Below are positions 8,234 to 18,158 of a DNA stretch of 64,000 nucleotides, piece after piece. The position numbers and the translations under genes were made by a program. The notes below the pieces were generated by a model. The model saw only the letters and a program-made list of their open reading frames with translations, was not told the DNA's origin and did not search any database. Position 1 is the stretch's first letter; every line of letters begins with the position of its first letter. The stretch is from the NCBI RefSeq assembly GCF_030295765.1, contig NZ_AP027292.1, positions 2,790,001 through 2,854,000 of the forward strand, in the 5' to 3' direction. The DNA is from Neptuniibacter halophilus (GTDB taxonomy: Bacteria; Pseudomonadota; Gammaproteobacteria; Pseudomonadales; Balneatricaceae).

Positions 8234-9214
8234 GTGGCGAAAACCAGCCCAGCCAATTCCCGCAGCCGTAACGGCCTTCACCCACGCAACCCGCACCGGT
8301 CGGCCTATGATCTGGACCAGCTCTGTCAGTTGCAGCCGGAACTGTCGCAGTTCCTGCGCCTGAACCCCCGTGGCGAGAAAACGCTGGATTTTTCTGAACC
8401 GCTGGCGGTTAAGCGACTGAACCAGGCGCTGCTGGAGCAGCAATACGCAATCCGCTTCTGGGATCTGCCGGAGAACAGTCTTTGTCCGCCGGTACCCGGC
8501 CGGGCTGATTATATCCACCATCTTGCAGATCTGCTGGCAGAGCTGAATCAACAACGGGTACCGGTGGGTAATCGGGTACGGGGGCTGGATATAGGTACCG
8601 GTGCCAGTTGCATCTACCCGATTCTTGGCAGCCAGAGTTATGGCTGGCGTTTTGTTGCAACCGATATCAATGCGGTATCCCTCGCCGCTTCCGGTCAGAT
8701 TGTGGCCGCTAACCCGGTTTTAAAAGGCAAAGTGGAATGCCGCCAGCAGCCGGATGCGAAGCACATTTTCCATCAGGTGATCCGGCCGGATGATCTGTTT
8801 GACTTCACGCTTTGTAACCCGCCGTTTCATGCTTCTGCTGCTGAGGCGGCATCGGGGAGCCTGCGAAAACAGCGCAACCTTCAGCGCAACCAGCCGGGGT
8901 CAGGCAGCAAAGCGCCGCAACTGAATTTTGCCGGGCAGGGAGCTGAGCTCTGGTGTGAAGGCGGCGAGCTGGGTTTTCTGCGCCGGATGATCAAAGAAAG
9001 TTCGGCTTATGCGCAGCAGTGTCTCTGGTTTACCAGTCTGGTTTCAAAGAAAGATAATCTATCCGCGCTGCGTCAGGCACTTAAGCAGGCCCGCGCCCGA
9101 CAGGTCAGGGTGGTCGATATGGCTCAGGGGCAGAAACAGAGTCGCTTTATTGCCTGGAGTTTTCTCAGTACCACAGAGCAGCAAGCCTTCGCCGATCAGC
9201 GCTGGAAGCGCTGA
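8234..9214 (+). CDS. rlmF: 23S rRNA (adenine-1618 N6)-methyltransferase RlmF
   Basis: The protein closely follows E. coli RlmF (YbiN): [14 protein letters not shown] near the start, [21 protein letters not shown], the SAM-binding [13 protein letters not shown], the catalytic NPPF motif ([10 protein letters not shown]), [11 protein letters not shown] and [12 protein letters not shown]. The frame is open from 8183, but the added N-terminus is not family-like. I place the start at the GTG at 8234 (326 residues), which gives the usual short lead before GLHPRN. Its 3' end overlaps the convergent gene at 9196 by 19 bp. Confidence 0.92.
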   Translation: MAKTSPANSRSRNGLHPRNPHRSAYDLDQLCQLQPELSQFLRLNPRGEKTLDFSEPLAVKRLNQALLEQQYAIRFWDLPENSLCPPVPGRADYIHHLADLLAELNQQRVPVGNRVRGLDIGTGASCIYPILGSQSYGWRFVATDINAVSLAASGQIVAANPVLKGKVECRQQPDAKHIFHQVIRPDDLFDFTLCNPPFHASAAEAASGSLRKQRNLQRNQPGSGSKAPQLNFAGQGAELWCEGGELGFLRRMIKESSAYAQQCLWFTSLVSKKDNLSALRQALKQARARQVRVVDMAQGQKQSRFIAWSFLSTTEQQAFADQRWKR

Positions 9215-10236
9215 TCTAACTGCTGTCGGTAAGGGCTGATATCGCCGATCTCACGCGCGATCCACTGTGCATTGTAATAGCTGTCCAGATAGCGCTCACC
9301 GCTGTCGCACATCAGGGTGACGATTGAACCCGCTGTTCCAGCAGCTTCCATCGCTTCGGCTACCTGCAGTGCACCCCACAGATTGGTGCCGGTTGATGCG
9401 CCGGCCTTACGCCCGATAATCCCCTCAAGCCAGTGAATACAGGCGATGCTGGCTGCATCCGGCACCTGGAACATCTCGTCAATGACATCCGGTTGAAAGG
9501 AGGCTTCGAGTTGAGGCCGGCCAATTCCCTCGATCCGGCTCGGACGGATATCGGTCAGGCTCCGCCCCTGGTATCCCGGATAAAACGCAGAAAACTCCGG
9601 ATCAACCACCAGTAAACGGGTGTTATGTCCTTTGTAACGGATGTAGCGGCCGAGGGTGGCAGAGGTGCCGCCGGTTCCGGCACTCATCACCAGTGTATGA
9701 GGGATCGGATGCGGCTCGGCGGCCATCTGCTGAAAAATGCTTTCGGCAATATTGTTGTTGCCGCGCCAGTCAGTTGCCCGCTCAGCGTAGGTGAACTGAT
9801 CCATAAAATGCCCCTGATGCTGCCGGGCCAGCTCAACAGCACTGCTGTGCATCCGGGTCGGGCAGTCGACAAAATGGCACTGGCCACCATGAAACTCAAT
9901 CTGGCGTATCTTGCTGCGTGCGGTGGTGCGTGGCATCACCGCAATAAAGGGGACGCCGATCATTCGCGCAAAGTAGGCTTCGGACACTGCGGTACTGCCG
10001 GAAGAGGCTTCGATAACCGGCGTACCTTCGCGGATTTTGCCGTTACACAGGGCATAGAGAAACAGAGAGCGGGCCAGACGATGTTTGAGGCTCCCGGTAG
10101 GGTGGGTGCTTTCATCCTTCAGGTAGATATCCACAGAGCGGAGCTGTGGCAGGTCCAGCCGGATCAGGTGAGTATCGGCAGAGCGCTGGTAGTCGGCCTG
10201 AATTTTCTCGATCGCGTTTTTTACCCATTGAGTCAT
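9196..10236 (-). CDS. PLP-dependent cysteine synthase-family enzyme, probable cysteine desulfhydrase
   Basis: This 346-residue fold-type II PLP enzyme has the Lys site in [13 protein letters not shown], the substrate loop [10 protein letters not shown] and the phosphate-binding [14 protein letters not shown]. It belongs to the divergent cysteine synthase-like group that includes mycobacterial Cds1 rather than to classical CysK or CysM. The divergent neighbour is a DecR-like regulator, and DecR in E. coli controls cysteine detoxification. I therefore infer cysteine breakdown to sulfide, pyruvate and ammonia. Cysteine synthase activity cannot be excluded from sequence alone. Confidence 0.75.
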   Translation of the reverse strand: MTQWVKNAIEKIQADYQRSADTHLIRLDLPQLRSVDIYLKDESTHPTGSLKHRLARSLFLYALCNGKIREGTPVIEASSGSTAVSEAYFARMIGVPFIAVMPRTTARSKIRQIEFHGGQCHFVDCPTRMHSSAVELARQHQGHFMDQFTYAERATDWRGNNNIAESIFQQMAAEPHPIPHTLVMSAGTGGTSATLGRYIRYKGHNTRLLVVDPEFSAFYPGYQGRSLTDIRPSRIEGIGRPQLEASFQPDVIDEMFQVPDAASIACIHWLEGIIGRKAGASTGTNLWGALQVAEAMEAAGTAGSIVTLMCDSGERYLDSYYNAQWIAREIGDISPYRQQLDQRFQR

Positions 10237-10370
10237 AGCAGTAATCCATATTCTGAAGCAATGGTGAAAATTTTAGAGAGAGAGGCGGGAAAATATTGTG
10301 CTATTTTGTACTGATTAACGCCTTAGTGTGAAAATATTTTCTACAAGATTTGTTTTTTGGGAAAAATCTT
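10237..10370. promoter_or_regulatory. Divergent control region with three A/T-tract sites
   Basis: The 134-bp region between the desulfhydrase-like gene and decR carries GAAAATTTT at 10266, GAAAATATT at 10289 and the perfect palindrome GAAAATATTTTC at 10330-10341. Lrp-family proteins bind several phased A/T-rich sites, so these are good candidates for DecR operators acting on both genes. Confidence 0.5.
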
Positions 10371-10826
10371 ATGGATTCGATAGACAGGCAGATTCTTAAC
10401 CTCCTGCAGGCAGACGCTTCACTCTCGGTGACTGAGCTGGCGGAGCGGGTCAATCTCTCAACGACACCCTGCTGGAAACGGATTAAGCGGCTGGAAGAAA
10501 CGGGCATTATTAAAGCGCGGGTGGCTCTGCTCGACAGTCAGAAGCTCCGGCTGGGGGTTTCAGTATTCGTGCATATTAAAACCCAGCATCACGATACACA
10601 GTGGTTAGAACATTTTGCTGCGGTGATCGCAGGGTTTGACGAAGTGATGGAATGCTACCGTATGGCGGGCGAGTGGGATTACCTGCTACGGGTTGCGGTT
10701 GAGGATATCGCAGCGTTTGATCGTTTCTATAAACAGTTGGTCAAGCAACTGCCGGGACTTTCAGATGTGACTTCCAGCTTTGCCATGGAAGAGATTAAGT
10801 ACAGCACCCGTTTACCGCTTGGATAA
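10371..10826 (+). CDS. decR: Lrp/AsnC-family regulator, DecR-like
   Basis: The 151-residue protein has an N-terminal HTH (QILNLLQADASLSVTELAER, LSTTPCWKRIKRLEETGII) and a C-terminal RAM effector domain. Segments such as STTPCWKR, VHIKTQHH, YRMAGEWDYLLRV and LPGLSDVTSSFAMEEIKY match E. coli DecR (YbaO) nearly word for word. DecR senses cysteine and activates its detoxification. The open frame extends to a TTG at 10350, but the ATG at 10371 matches the family N-terminus. It is divergent from its probable target. Confidence 0.85.
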   Translation: MDSIDRQILNLLQADASLSVTELAERVNLSTTPCWKRIKRLEETGIIKARVALLDSQKLRLGVSVFVHIKTQHHDTQWLEHFAAVIAGFDEVMECYRMAGEWDYLLRVAVEDIAAFDRFYKQLVKQLPGLSDVTSSFAMEEIKYSTRLPLG

Positions 10827-10911
10827 CTGGCAAAAAACGACTTCCGGATAAATACTGAATCGGATCAACTTGTCTTTCAGCCAGATTGCCGTCTTCAACA
10901 GGAGGTATGCC

Positions 10912-11817
10912 ATGTCTTTGCTCCGTCGTATTTTCACACCGCTGCTTATGGGGGTTGTGCTGCACAGTCCGGCCTATGCTGAGGAACATCATCAGCAGAG
11001 TGCCAGTTTCAAAGCGAAGTCATTGACCGGGCAGATTACTATGCTGCAGGGAAAGGGCGGCAATATCGGGATTCTCAGTGGTGAGCAGGGCGTACTGATG
11101 ATCGATGATGATTATCAGCATATGACGCCGGCGTTGCAGCAGGCGCTCACAGAATTCGGTGGCGAGGATAAGCTGACCTATATTATCAACACCCACTGGC
11201 ATGGCGATCATACTCAGGGAAACCTGCATTTTGGTAAGCATGCCCAGATTATCGCGCATGATAATGTGCGTCACCGTCTCCTGACCAGTCAGGAGGTCAA
11301 ACTGTTTAATATGAAGACCGAGCCCTACCCGGAACATGCACTGCCTTCCATTACCTATCAGAAAGCCCTGACATTACATATGAACGGTGAGACGGTGGAA
11401 ATCGTGCATCTGCCGGGCGGCCACACCGACGGAGACTCAGTGGTATTTTTCCGGCAGGCGAACGTGGTGCATATGGGGGATCACTTCTTTAACGGTTTCT
11501 TCCCGTTTGTGGATGTCCAGAATGGTGGCAATGTCAGCCGGATGGCCAAAAACGTGGGCACCGTGCTCGACATGATTGATGACAAAACGATCGTGATTCC
11601 AGGCCATGGGCCGGTTTCAAATAAAGCAGAACTGGCGGCTTTTAAAGCGATGTTGGAAGGTACTCTGGCAGAGGTGAAGGCGATGCGGGTGGCGGGCATG
11701 AATCTTGGTCAGATGCAGGTCAAAGGACTATCGTCTGAGTGGGACGACTGGACCGATGGCTTCCTCTCCAGTCAGGTCTGGATTGGCATCCTCAACAGCA
11801 GTCTGGAAAAGCCGTGA
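10912..11817 (+). CDS. Exported metallo-beta-lactamase-fold hydrolase
   Basis: The start is the ATG at 10912, preceded by AGGAGG. The 301-residue product begins with a signal peptide ending near SPAYA, so it should be periplasmic. Metal-binding motifs are intact: HWHGDHTQGN, the second His in LPGGHTDGDSVVFF, and GHGPVS near the C-terminus. The GGHTDGDSVVFF arrangement is typical of the class B beta-lactamase-like/quinoprotein relay group, which includes many enzymes that are not lactamases. No substrate can be named. It follows decR by 85 bp. Confidence 0.82.
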   Translation: MSLLRRIFTPLLMGVVLHSPAYAEEHHQQSASFKAKSLTGQITMLQGKGGNIGILSGEQGVLMIDDDYQHMTPALQQALTEFGGEDKLTYIINTHWHGDHTQGNLHFGKHAQIIAHDNVRHRLLTSQEVKLFNMKTEPYPEHALPSITYQKALTLHMNGETVEIVHLPGGHTDGDSVVFFRQANVVHMGDHFFNGFFPFVDVQNGGNVSRMAKNVGTVLDMIDDKTIVIPGHGPVSNKAELAAFKAMLEGTLAEVKAMRVAGMNLGQMQVKGLSSEWDDWTDGFLSSQVWIGILNSSLEKP

Positions 11818-11826
11818 GCCGATGAT

Positions 11827-12831
11827 TCAGGATCTGCGATAGAGGCTGGGGGAGACGCCGGTCCAGTTTTTAAAGGCGCGGGTAAAGGCGTTGGGCTCAG
11901 AAAATCCCAGTTGTTGTGAGATCTGTGAGATCGGAATGGCTGGCTGGCTGAGGTAATGGATAGCAGCATCCCGGCGGACTTCATCCTTCAGTGCCTGAAA
12001 GCTGGTGCCTTCCTCTCCCAGTTTACGGCGCAGGGTGCGGGTGGTCAGGTGCAGCGCTTCTGCAACATGCTCCATGCTGGCTTCGGCGAGATTCTGATTC
12101 TGTTCAAAAAAGTCCATCACCCGGCGGGTATAGGTCTGGTAATAAGCCTGACGTTTGAACCAGTCCAGCGGGGCCCTGCGCAGATAAGCGCTGAGGGTGC
12201 GGGGTGTCTGTACCACCGGCTCATCCAGCAGTTCGGTACCAAATACTAGTGCGCAGCGGCTTTGGTTGTAATCAACCCGGCAGGGGTACATCAGGCGATG
12301 TTCTGCCTGATTAACCGGTTCTGCAAAATTCACACTGACAGATTTAAGCGGCACTAACTGACCGATCAGCCAACTGGGGAAGCGGTGCCAGAGCAATAAC
12401 AGAAATTCGCGAAGGATGTTATCCGGATCCTGCGAGGGATCGGTCAGATCCATATAAAAGCGTACTTCATCCTCGGTTATCTCCAGTTCCAGATTGATCG
12501 CCTCTGCCACCAGATTATAGAAATGCTGCAGATGGTGATAAACCTGACGCAGATTGCGACAGCGCACCGCCTGCTTGGCCATCAGAGTGAAGACACCGTG
12601 CCGTGATGGTCGGCTGCCCATACACATAAATTCATCGTCTGATTGCTGCCACATCGCCTGCATCATCCGGCTTAACTGATCCGGGGTGATGCGCAGTCCC
12701 GGATTTTCCAGCATCTGCTCATTCAGCCCTGCATGGCGTAACAGCGGCTGAGGGTCCAGACCATGGCGGTTGGCCGCTGCAACCAGCGTACGGGCAAAGT
12801 GAATGGAGATGGAATAGTGTTCCAGATTCAT
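11827..12831 (-). CDS. AraC-family regulator (OruR/ArgR type)
   Basis: The 334-residue protein has an N-terminal arabinose-binding-like domain typical of the OruR group (ARTLVAAANRHGLDPQPLLRHAG, ITPDQLSRMMQAMW). At residues about 230-334 there is a double HTH (ASMEHVAEALHLTTRTLRRK, ISQISQQLGFSEPNAFTRAF, GVSPSLYRR). It is divergent from the thiolase and fatty-acid oxidation block, about 215 bp apart, and may regulate it. Regulators of this type often control catabolism of amino acids or fatty-acid derivatives; the ligand is unknown. Confidence 0.82.
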   Translation of the reverse strand: MNLEHYSISIHFARTLVAAANRHGLDPQPLLRHAGLNEQMLENPGLRITPDQLSRMMQAMWQQSDDEFMCMGSRPSRHGVFTLMAKQAVRCRNLRQVYHHLQHFYNLVAEAINLELEITEDEVRFYMDLTDPSQDPDNILREFLLLLWHRFPSWLIGQLVPLKSVSVNFAEPVNQAEHRLMYPCRVDYNQSRCALVFGTELLDEPVVQTPRTLSAYLRRAPLDWFKRQAYYQTYTRRVMDFFEQNQNLAEASMEHVAEALHLTTRTLRRKLGEEGTSFQALKDEVRRDAAIHYLSQPAIPISQISQQLGFSEPNAFTRAFKNWTGVSPSLYRRS

Positions 12832-13045
12832 GGAGTGTCCGTTAATGAGCGTTTTGTTAGCCTAAATCAGCCTTAATGCAGCTTAGTTTAATTTATATGT
12901 CCGATTATGTTAAGCATCGGGCTGTTTTCGTTATTGTGAGCCTGGGTTGCTAAGGCCAAACTAAGGGCATAGCAGGTCGCGGTGAATAAAACCTCAGCGG
13001 CATTCATCGGCTAAGCCAGGTAACCCTAAGGAAAGCGAGAATTCC

Positions 13046-14230
13046 ATGCAGAAACGTGAAGTGGTCGTAGTAAGCGGTGTACGTACAGCCATCGGCAGTT
13101 ATGGTGGCAGTCTGAAAAATCATGCGCCGGGTGATCTGGCGGGCATGCTGGTCGCCGAAGCGGTGAAGCGTGCCGGGGTTGAGGCTGAGCGTGTAAAGCA
13201 GTGTGTTTTTGGTAACGTGATTCATTCAGAAGCCGCCGATATGTACATGGCCCGTGTGGCAGCGATCAAAGGCGGCCTGTCGGAAGAAACATCGGCGCTG
13301 ACGGTCAACCGCTTGTGTGGCAGTGGCTTGCAGGCGGTGCTGAGTGCGGCACAACAGATCCAGTTGGGCATCTGCGATACCGTTATCGCAGGTGGTGCGG
13401 AATCCATGACCCGCGCACCCTACCATATTCCGACTGCCCGTTTTGGACAGCGCATGGGGGATGGTGAGCTGATCGACCCGATGGTAGCTGCACTGCATTG
13501 TCCGTTTAACCACATTCATATGGGCATGACAGCAGAAAACGTGGCTGAGAAATATGCCATCAGCCGTGAACAGCAGGATCAACTGGCAGCCCTCAGCCAT
13601 AACCGTGCACAGAATGCGATTGAGCAGGGTTACTTCAAAGAACAGATTGTGCCGGTGGCTCTGAAGAGTCGTAAAGGCGAAACCCTGTTCGATACCGATG
13701 AACATGTACGTTACAACTGCAAGCCGGAAGAGATGGCAGGGTTGCGTCCTGTCTTCAAGAAAGATGGCACAGTGACTGCGGGTAACGCTTCCGGCCTGAA
13801 TGATGCAGCGGCAGCGCTGTTGATGATGGATAAAGAAGCCGCTGAAGCGCAGGGTATTAAGGCGATGGCCCGTCTGGTGGACTACTCCGTGGTGGGGGTT
13901 GATCCGAAGATTATGGGAATCGGGCCGGTGCCTGCGATCCGTGAGGTGCTGGAGCGGAACAACCTGAATGTTAACGATATTGATGTTTACGAAGTTAACG
14001 AAGCGTTTGCCGCACAGGCACTGGCCGTGGTGCAGCAACTGGATCTTCCTGCAGAGCGGGTTAACCCGAATGGCAGCGGAATCTCTCTGGGCCACCCGAT
14101 TGGTGCCACCGGTGCCGTAGTGACGGTAAAGGCATTGCATGAGCTGAACCGTATTCAGGGCCGCTATGCGATGGTCAGTCTGTGTATTGGCGGTGGTCAG
14201 GGTATTGCCGCGCTGTTTGAGCGAGTTTGA
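13046..14230 (+). CDS. Acetyl-CoA C-acyltransferase (thiolase)
   Basis: The 394-residue protein is a complete thiolase. The nucleophilic Cys is in VNRLCGSGLQAV near residue 89, with EVNEAFAAQA, the catalytic His in GHPIGATGAV and the second Cys in SLCIGGGQG. Overall it resembles BktB-type enzymes that accept beta-ketoacyl-CoAs. It should carry out the last step of a beta-oxidation cycle, fitting the acyl-CoA dehydrogenase and ETF genes that follow. AAGGAAAGCGAG precedes the start. Confidence 0.9.
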   Translation: MQKREVVVVSGVRTAIGSYGGSLKNHAPGDLAGMLVAEAVKRAGVEAERVKQCVFGNVIHSEAADMYMARVAAIKGGLSEETSALTVNRLCGSGLQAVLSAAQQIQLGICDTVIAGGAESMTRAPYHIPTARFGQRMGDGELIDPMVAALHCPFNHIHMGMTAENVAEKYAISREQQDQLAALSHNRAQNAIEQGYFKEQIVPVALKSRKGETLFDTDEHVRYNCKPEEMAGLRPVFKKDGTVTAGNASGLNDAAAALLMMDKEAAEAQGIKAMARLVDYSVVGVDPKIMGIGPVPAIREVLERNNLNVNDIDVYEVNEAFAAQALAVVQQLDLPAERVNPNGSGISLGHPIGATGAVVTVKALHELNRIQGRYAMVSLCIGGGQGIAALFERV

Positions 14231-14326
14231 CCGGTCTTGATGCCCCTTCTGCCAGGGAAGGCAGCTTTTTAGAACTGAATTAGCAATCTCCGCTGGTTTT
14301 GCACGCTGTAGGACGAGTGTCCGTTA

Positions 14327-14350
14327 GGGCCAGAAATGGCCCCTTTTTTT
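14327..14350 (+). terminator. Terminator after the thiolase
   Basis: GGGCC-AGAAAT-GGCCC followed by C and seven T residues. It separates the thiolase transcript from the acyl-CoA dehydrogenase gene. Confidence 0.85.
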
Positions 14351-14448
14351 CAGCGAGCGTAGTCCGGGCGGAGTACCAATCCAACATCGAATAATAAGAG
14401 TGTCAGCCGTTGGTACATAAAAAACCGGCTGCCAGGAGTGCAAAAAAG

Positions 14449-16227
14449 ATGAGTGATTACAAACACCCTTACCGCGATACCGAGTTCGTGCTGAATGAAC
14501 TGGTTAACTTTGATGGTCTCTGTGCCGATCTGGGTATGGACGAGATCAATAATGAACTGGCTTCTGTGATTCTGACAGAAGCGGGCAAACTGGGCAGTGA
14601 TGTACTGGCGCCTCTGAACACGGTAGGTGATACCCAGCACCCAAAACTCGGTGAGCAGGGCGTTGAGGAAACCGCCGGTTTTGCCGATGCCTACCAGCAG
14701 TTTATTGAAGGTGGCTGGCTATCGCTGACCCCGGCAGAAGCCTATGGCGGACAGGCGCTGCCGAATGTCCTGGGCACAGCGGTCAATGAGATCTGGCAGT
14801 CCTCGAATCTGGCGTTTGCGCTGTGTCCGCTGCTGACTCAGGGGGCGATCGAATCCATCTCTCATCATGGCTCCGACGAGCTGAAAGAGACCTACCTGCC
14901 CAAAATGGTCAGTGGTGAATGGACCGGTACCATGAACCTCACAGAACCGGATGCAGGTACGGATCTGGCTGCTGTGAAAACCAAAGCGGTACCGAACGGT
15001 GACCATTACCTGATCTCCGGGCAGAAAATCTTTATCACCTGGGGTGACCATCAGATGACCGACAACGTGGTACATCTGGTACTGGCCCGTTTGCCGGATG
15101 CGCCGGCGGGCGTGAAAGGGATCTCTCTGTTTGTGGTGCCAAAATTCCTGCTGGATGAAAACGGCAACCCGGGCCAGCGCAATGATGCCCACTGTGTTTC
15201 TCTGGAGCATAAACTGGGGATTCACGGCAGCCCGACCTGTGTGATGAGCTTTGGTGATAACGGTGGCGCAGTCGGTTATCTGGTCGGTGAGGCCAATAAA
15301 GGTCTGGCCTACATGTTTACCATGATGAACCATGCCCGTCAGGGCGTAGGCCTGCAGGGTCTGGCAATCTCTGAGCGTTCCTACCAGCAGGCGCTGGAAT
15401 ACGCCAAAGAACGCCTTCAGGGTACTAACCGTGATGGCAGTCGCTTTGCGATTATTAAGTTCCCGGATGTACGACGCATGCTGATGCAGATGAAATCCTC
15501 AACGGAAGCGATGCGTGGACTGGCGCTGATTGCCGCCGCCGAGATCGATCGGGCCGGAAATAGTGCAGACCCGGCTGTGGCAGCACAGCATGCTGCCCGG
15601 GTTGAGCTGTTAACGCCGATCGTTAAAGGCTGGCTGACCGAACTGGCACAAGAGGTCACTTATCTGGGGACTCAGGTGCATGGTGGTATGGGCTTTATCG
15701 AAGAGACGGGTTCTGCTCAGCACTACCGTGATGCGCGGATTCTGACGATCTATGAAGGTACAACCGGTATTCAGGCGCTGGATCTGGTTGGCCGTAAAAC
15801 GCTGATGAACCAGGGCGAACATCTGGCAGTGTTGATGCAGGATATTGCTGTAACCGTTGAAGAGCTGCAGGCCAGTGAACAGTTTAAAGCTCAGGGTATG
15901 GCATTAGCCGAAGCCCTTGAAATGGCACAGACGGCGCGTCAGTGGTTGCTGGATAATGCTGCGGCCGATGAGCATGCCGCGGGCAGTGTCAGCGTTAACT
16001 TTATGATGCTGTTCGGCTATCTCTGTGGTGGCTGGGTCATGGGTCAGTCGGCACTGAAAGCACAGCAACTGCTGGATCAGGGAGAAGGGGATCCTGAGTA
16101 CCTGACTGCCAAGCTGCAAACCGCTGCTTTCTTCAGTCAGCATCTGTTACCTCGGGTTAAGGCCAATCTGGCATCAATCCAGGCGGGCAGCGAAAGCATT
16201 ATGGCGCTGGATGAAGCGCTGTTCTGA
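14449..16227 (+). CDS. Acyl-CoA dehydrogenase with C-terminal extension
   Basis: The 592-residue FAD enzyme has the signatures MNLTEPDAGTDLAAVKTKA, LEHKLGIHGSPTCVM and YRDARILTIYEGTTGIQA, the last holding the presumed catalytic Glu in YEGT. A C-terminal extension (about 470-592) places it in the roughly 600-residue group that includes DmdC-like methylthiopropionyl-CoA dehydrogenases and medium/long-chain enzymes. Without DmdB or DmdD nearby I call it only acyl-CoA dehydrogenase. AGGAG and the family N-terminus support the ATG at 14449 over the upstream frame extension. Electrons would pass to the ETF encoded next. Confidence 0.9.
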   Translation: MSDYKHPYRDTEFVLNELVNFDGLCADLGMDEINNELASVILTEAGKLGSDVLAPLNTVGDTQHPKLGEQGVEETAGFADAYQQFIEGGWLSLTPAEAYGGQALPNVLGTAVNEIWQSSNLAFALCPLLTQGAIESISHHGSDELKETYLPKMVSGEWTGTMNLTEPDAGTDLAAVKTKAVPNGDHYLISGQKIFITWGDHQMTDNVVHLVLARLPDAPAGVKGISLFVVPKFLLDENGNPGQRNDAHCVSLEHKLGIHGSPTCVMSFGDNGGAVGYLVGEANKGLAYMFTMMNHARQGVGLQGLAISERSYQQALEYAKERLQGTNRDGSRFAIIKFPDVRRMLMQMKSSTEAMRGLALIAAAEIDRAGNSADPAVAAQHAARVELLTPIVKGWLTELAQEVTYLGTQVHGGMGFIEETGSAQHYRDARILTIYEGTTGIQALDLVGRKTLMNQGEHLAVLMQDIAVTVEELQASEQFKAQGMALAEALEMAQTARQWLLDNAAADEHAAGSVSVNFMMLFGYLCGGWVMGQSALKAQQLLDQGEGDPEYLTAKLQTAAFFSQHLLPRVKANLASIQAGSESIMALDEALF

Positions 16228-16325
16228 AATTGATCAATATATCGGGTCTGATGCCTCCCCGGGGGTAGTGCAAACGTCATAGCGCTGTGATTTTATGGGT
16301 GCTGGCTCGATATAAACAATAATTT

Positions 16326-16350
16326 ACCTGCCGGCGAAGTACCGGCAGGT
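16326..16350 (+). promoter_or_regulatory. Perfect inverted repeat just before etfB
   Basis: ACCTGCCGG-CGAAGTA-CCGGCAGGT is a 9-bp perfect dyad ending 18 bp before the etfB ATG. No T tract follows, so an operator or a 5' mRNA hairpin is more likely than a terminator. Confidence 0.5.
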
Positions 16351-16367
16351 TAGCGAGAGAGGTCACT

Positions 16368-17117
16368 ATGAAAGTTCTGGTAACCGTTAAACGTGTTATC
16401 GACTACAACGTCAAAGTGCGTGTGAAGTCGGACAATACCGATGTGGATCTGGCCAACGTAAAAATGGCCCTGAACCCGTTTTGTGAAATCGCGGTAGAAG
16501 AGGCGGTGCGCCTGAAAGAAGCCGGCACGGCCACTGAAGTCGTGGTTGTTTCGATTGGCCCTAAAGCCTGTCAGGAGCAGATCCGCACTGCACTGGCACT
16601 GGGTGCCGACCGCGGTATTCAGATCGAGACCGAAGATATGCCTGAGTCCCTCAACGTGGCCAAACTGCTGGCGAAAGTCGTTGCAGAGGAACAGCCGGGT
16701 CTGGTGATCATGGGTAAACAGGCGATCGACAGCGATAACAACCAGACCGGCCAGATGCTGGCGGCGCTGACCGATATGCCACAGGGTACCTTTGCTTCTG
16801 AAGTGAAGATCGATGGCGACAAAGTGAATGTCACCCGTGAGGTAGACGGCGGTCTGCAGACCGTAGCCCTGAACCTGCCGGCCATCGTGACCACCGACCT
16901 GCGCCTCAACGAGCCACGCTATGCCTCTCTGCCAAACATCATGAAGGCGAAGAAGAAGCCGCTGGATGTGAAAACCCCGGCGGATCTGGGTGTTGAGCTG
17001 AAAGCGCACAGCAAACTGCTGAAAGTGACGCCGCCGGCGGAACGTCAGGCCGGTATCAAAGTGGCCAGCGTTGATGAGCTGGTCGAAAAACTGAAAAACG
17101 AAGCGAAAGTTATTTAA
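16368..17117 (+). CDS. etfB: Electron transfer flavoprotein beta subunit
   Basis: The 249-residue protein has the canonical ETF-beta start [20 protein letters not shown], the signature [20 protein letters not shown] and [12 protein letters not shown]. With EtfA it forms the soluble flavoprotein that takes electrons from acyl-CoA dehydrogenases. It is followed after 11 nt by etfA, so the two are co-transcribed and translated in balance. Confidence 0.95.
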   Translation: MKVLVTVKRVIDYNVKVRVKSDNTDVDLANVKMALNPFCEIAVEEAVRLKEAGTATEVVVVSIGPKACQEQIRTALALGADRGIQIETEDMPESLNVAKLLAKVVAEEQPGLVIMGKQAIDSDNNQTGQMLAALTDMPQGTFASEVKIDGDKVNVTREVDGGLQTVALNLPAIVTTDLRLNEPRYASLPNIMKAKKKPLDVKTPADLGVELKAHSKLLKVTPPAERQAGIKVASVDELVEKLKNEAKVI

Positions 17118-17128
17118 GGGGTGATGAG

Positions 17129-18058
17129 ATGGCTATTCTGGTAATTGCAGAACATGACAACAGCACCCTGAAGGGCGCGACCCTGAATGCGGTGACAGCC
17201 GCAACGCAGATTGGCGGTGACGTTCACCTGCTGGTGGCGGGCGCTAACTGCGCTGCAGTAGCGGATCAGGCGGCAGCGGTTGCAGGCGTATCTAAAGTGC
17301 TGCTGGCAGACAACGCAGCCTACGAACACCAACTGGCGGAGAACCTCTCCAAACTGGTGGCAGAACTGGGTCGTGACTACAGCCACGTGCTGTCGCCGGC
17401 AACCACTACCGGTAAAAACTTCCTGCCACGGGTTGCCGCACTGCTGGATGTCGCGCAGATCTCCGACATTACGGCGGTGGAATCTGAGAACACCTTCCAG
17501 CGTCCGATCTATGCAGGTAACGCGATTGCGACCGTTGAGTCACTGGACCCGATCAAAGTGATCACCGTGCGTGGCACGGCGTTTGATCCGGCGGCGGCTG
17601 AAGGCGGTTCTGCCGCAATCGAAACCGTTGCCAGCGCACACGATGCCGGTCAGTCCAGCTTCGTTGGCGAAGAGATGGCGAAATCGGATCGTCCTGAACT
17701 GACCGCAGCGAAAGTGATCATCTCCGGTGGTCGTGGTATGGGTAACGGCGAGAACTTCTCTATGCTGGAAGCGATCGCAGACAAACTGGGCGCTGCGGTA
17801 GGTGCCTCCCGTGCAGCGGTGGATGCGGGCTTTGTGCCGAACGATATGCAGGTCGGTCAGACCGGTAAGATCGTTGCGCCTGAACTGTACATTGCGGTGG
17901 GTATCTCCGGTGCGATCCAGCATCTGGCCGGTATGAAAGACTCCAAGATCATTGTTGCGATCAACAAGGATGAGGAAGCACCGATCTTCCAGGTGGCCGA
18001 CTATGGCCTGGTAGCAGACCTGTTCGAGGCTGTACCGGAACTGGAAGGCAAGCTGTAA
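17129..18058 (+). CDS. etfA: Electron transfer flavoprotein alpha subunit
   Basis: The 309-residue protein carries the C-terminal FAD-binding domain with [48 protein letters not shown] and [15 protein letters not shown]. It binds the FAD of the EtfAB dimer. A strong terminator closes the etfBA unit, after which the quinone oxidoreductase gene has its own start. Confidence 0.95.
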   Translation: MAILVIAEHDNSTLKGATLNAVTAATQIGGDVHLLVAGANCAAVADQAAAVAGVSKVLLADNAAYEHQLAENLSKLVAELGRDYSHVLSPATTTGKNFLPRVAALLDVAQISDITAVESENTFQRPIYAGNAIATVESLDPIKVITVRGTAFDPAAAEGGSAAIETVASAHDAGQSSFVGEEMAKSDRPELTAAKVIISGGRGMGNGENFSMLEAIADKLGAAVGASRAAVDAGFVPNDMQVGQTGKIVAPELYIAVGISGAIQHLAGMKDSKIIVAINKDEEAPIFQVADYGLVADLFEAVPELEGKL

Positions 18059-18080
18059 GCGAGTCTGTCTGTACTGAACA

Positions 18081-18108
18081 AGCCCGTCGTCCAGTGACGG
18101 GCTTTTTT
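18081..18108 (+). terminator. Terminator after etfBA
   Basis: AGCCCGTC-GTCCAGT-GACGGGCT with a run of six T residues; placed 22 bp past the etfA stop. Confidence 0.92.
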
Positions 18109-18158
18109 CTATCTGATTATCTGTTCGCAGTCTCCCTGAGACTGTCGGAGGAAACACA

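Noticed and set aside
10870..10911. Upstream start for the metallo-beta-lactamase-fold gene
   Set aside because: It would bury the signal peptide behind 14 polar residues; AGGAGG just before 10912 decides the start.
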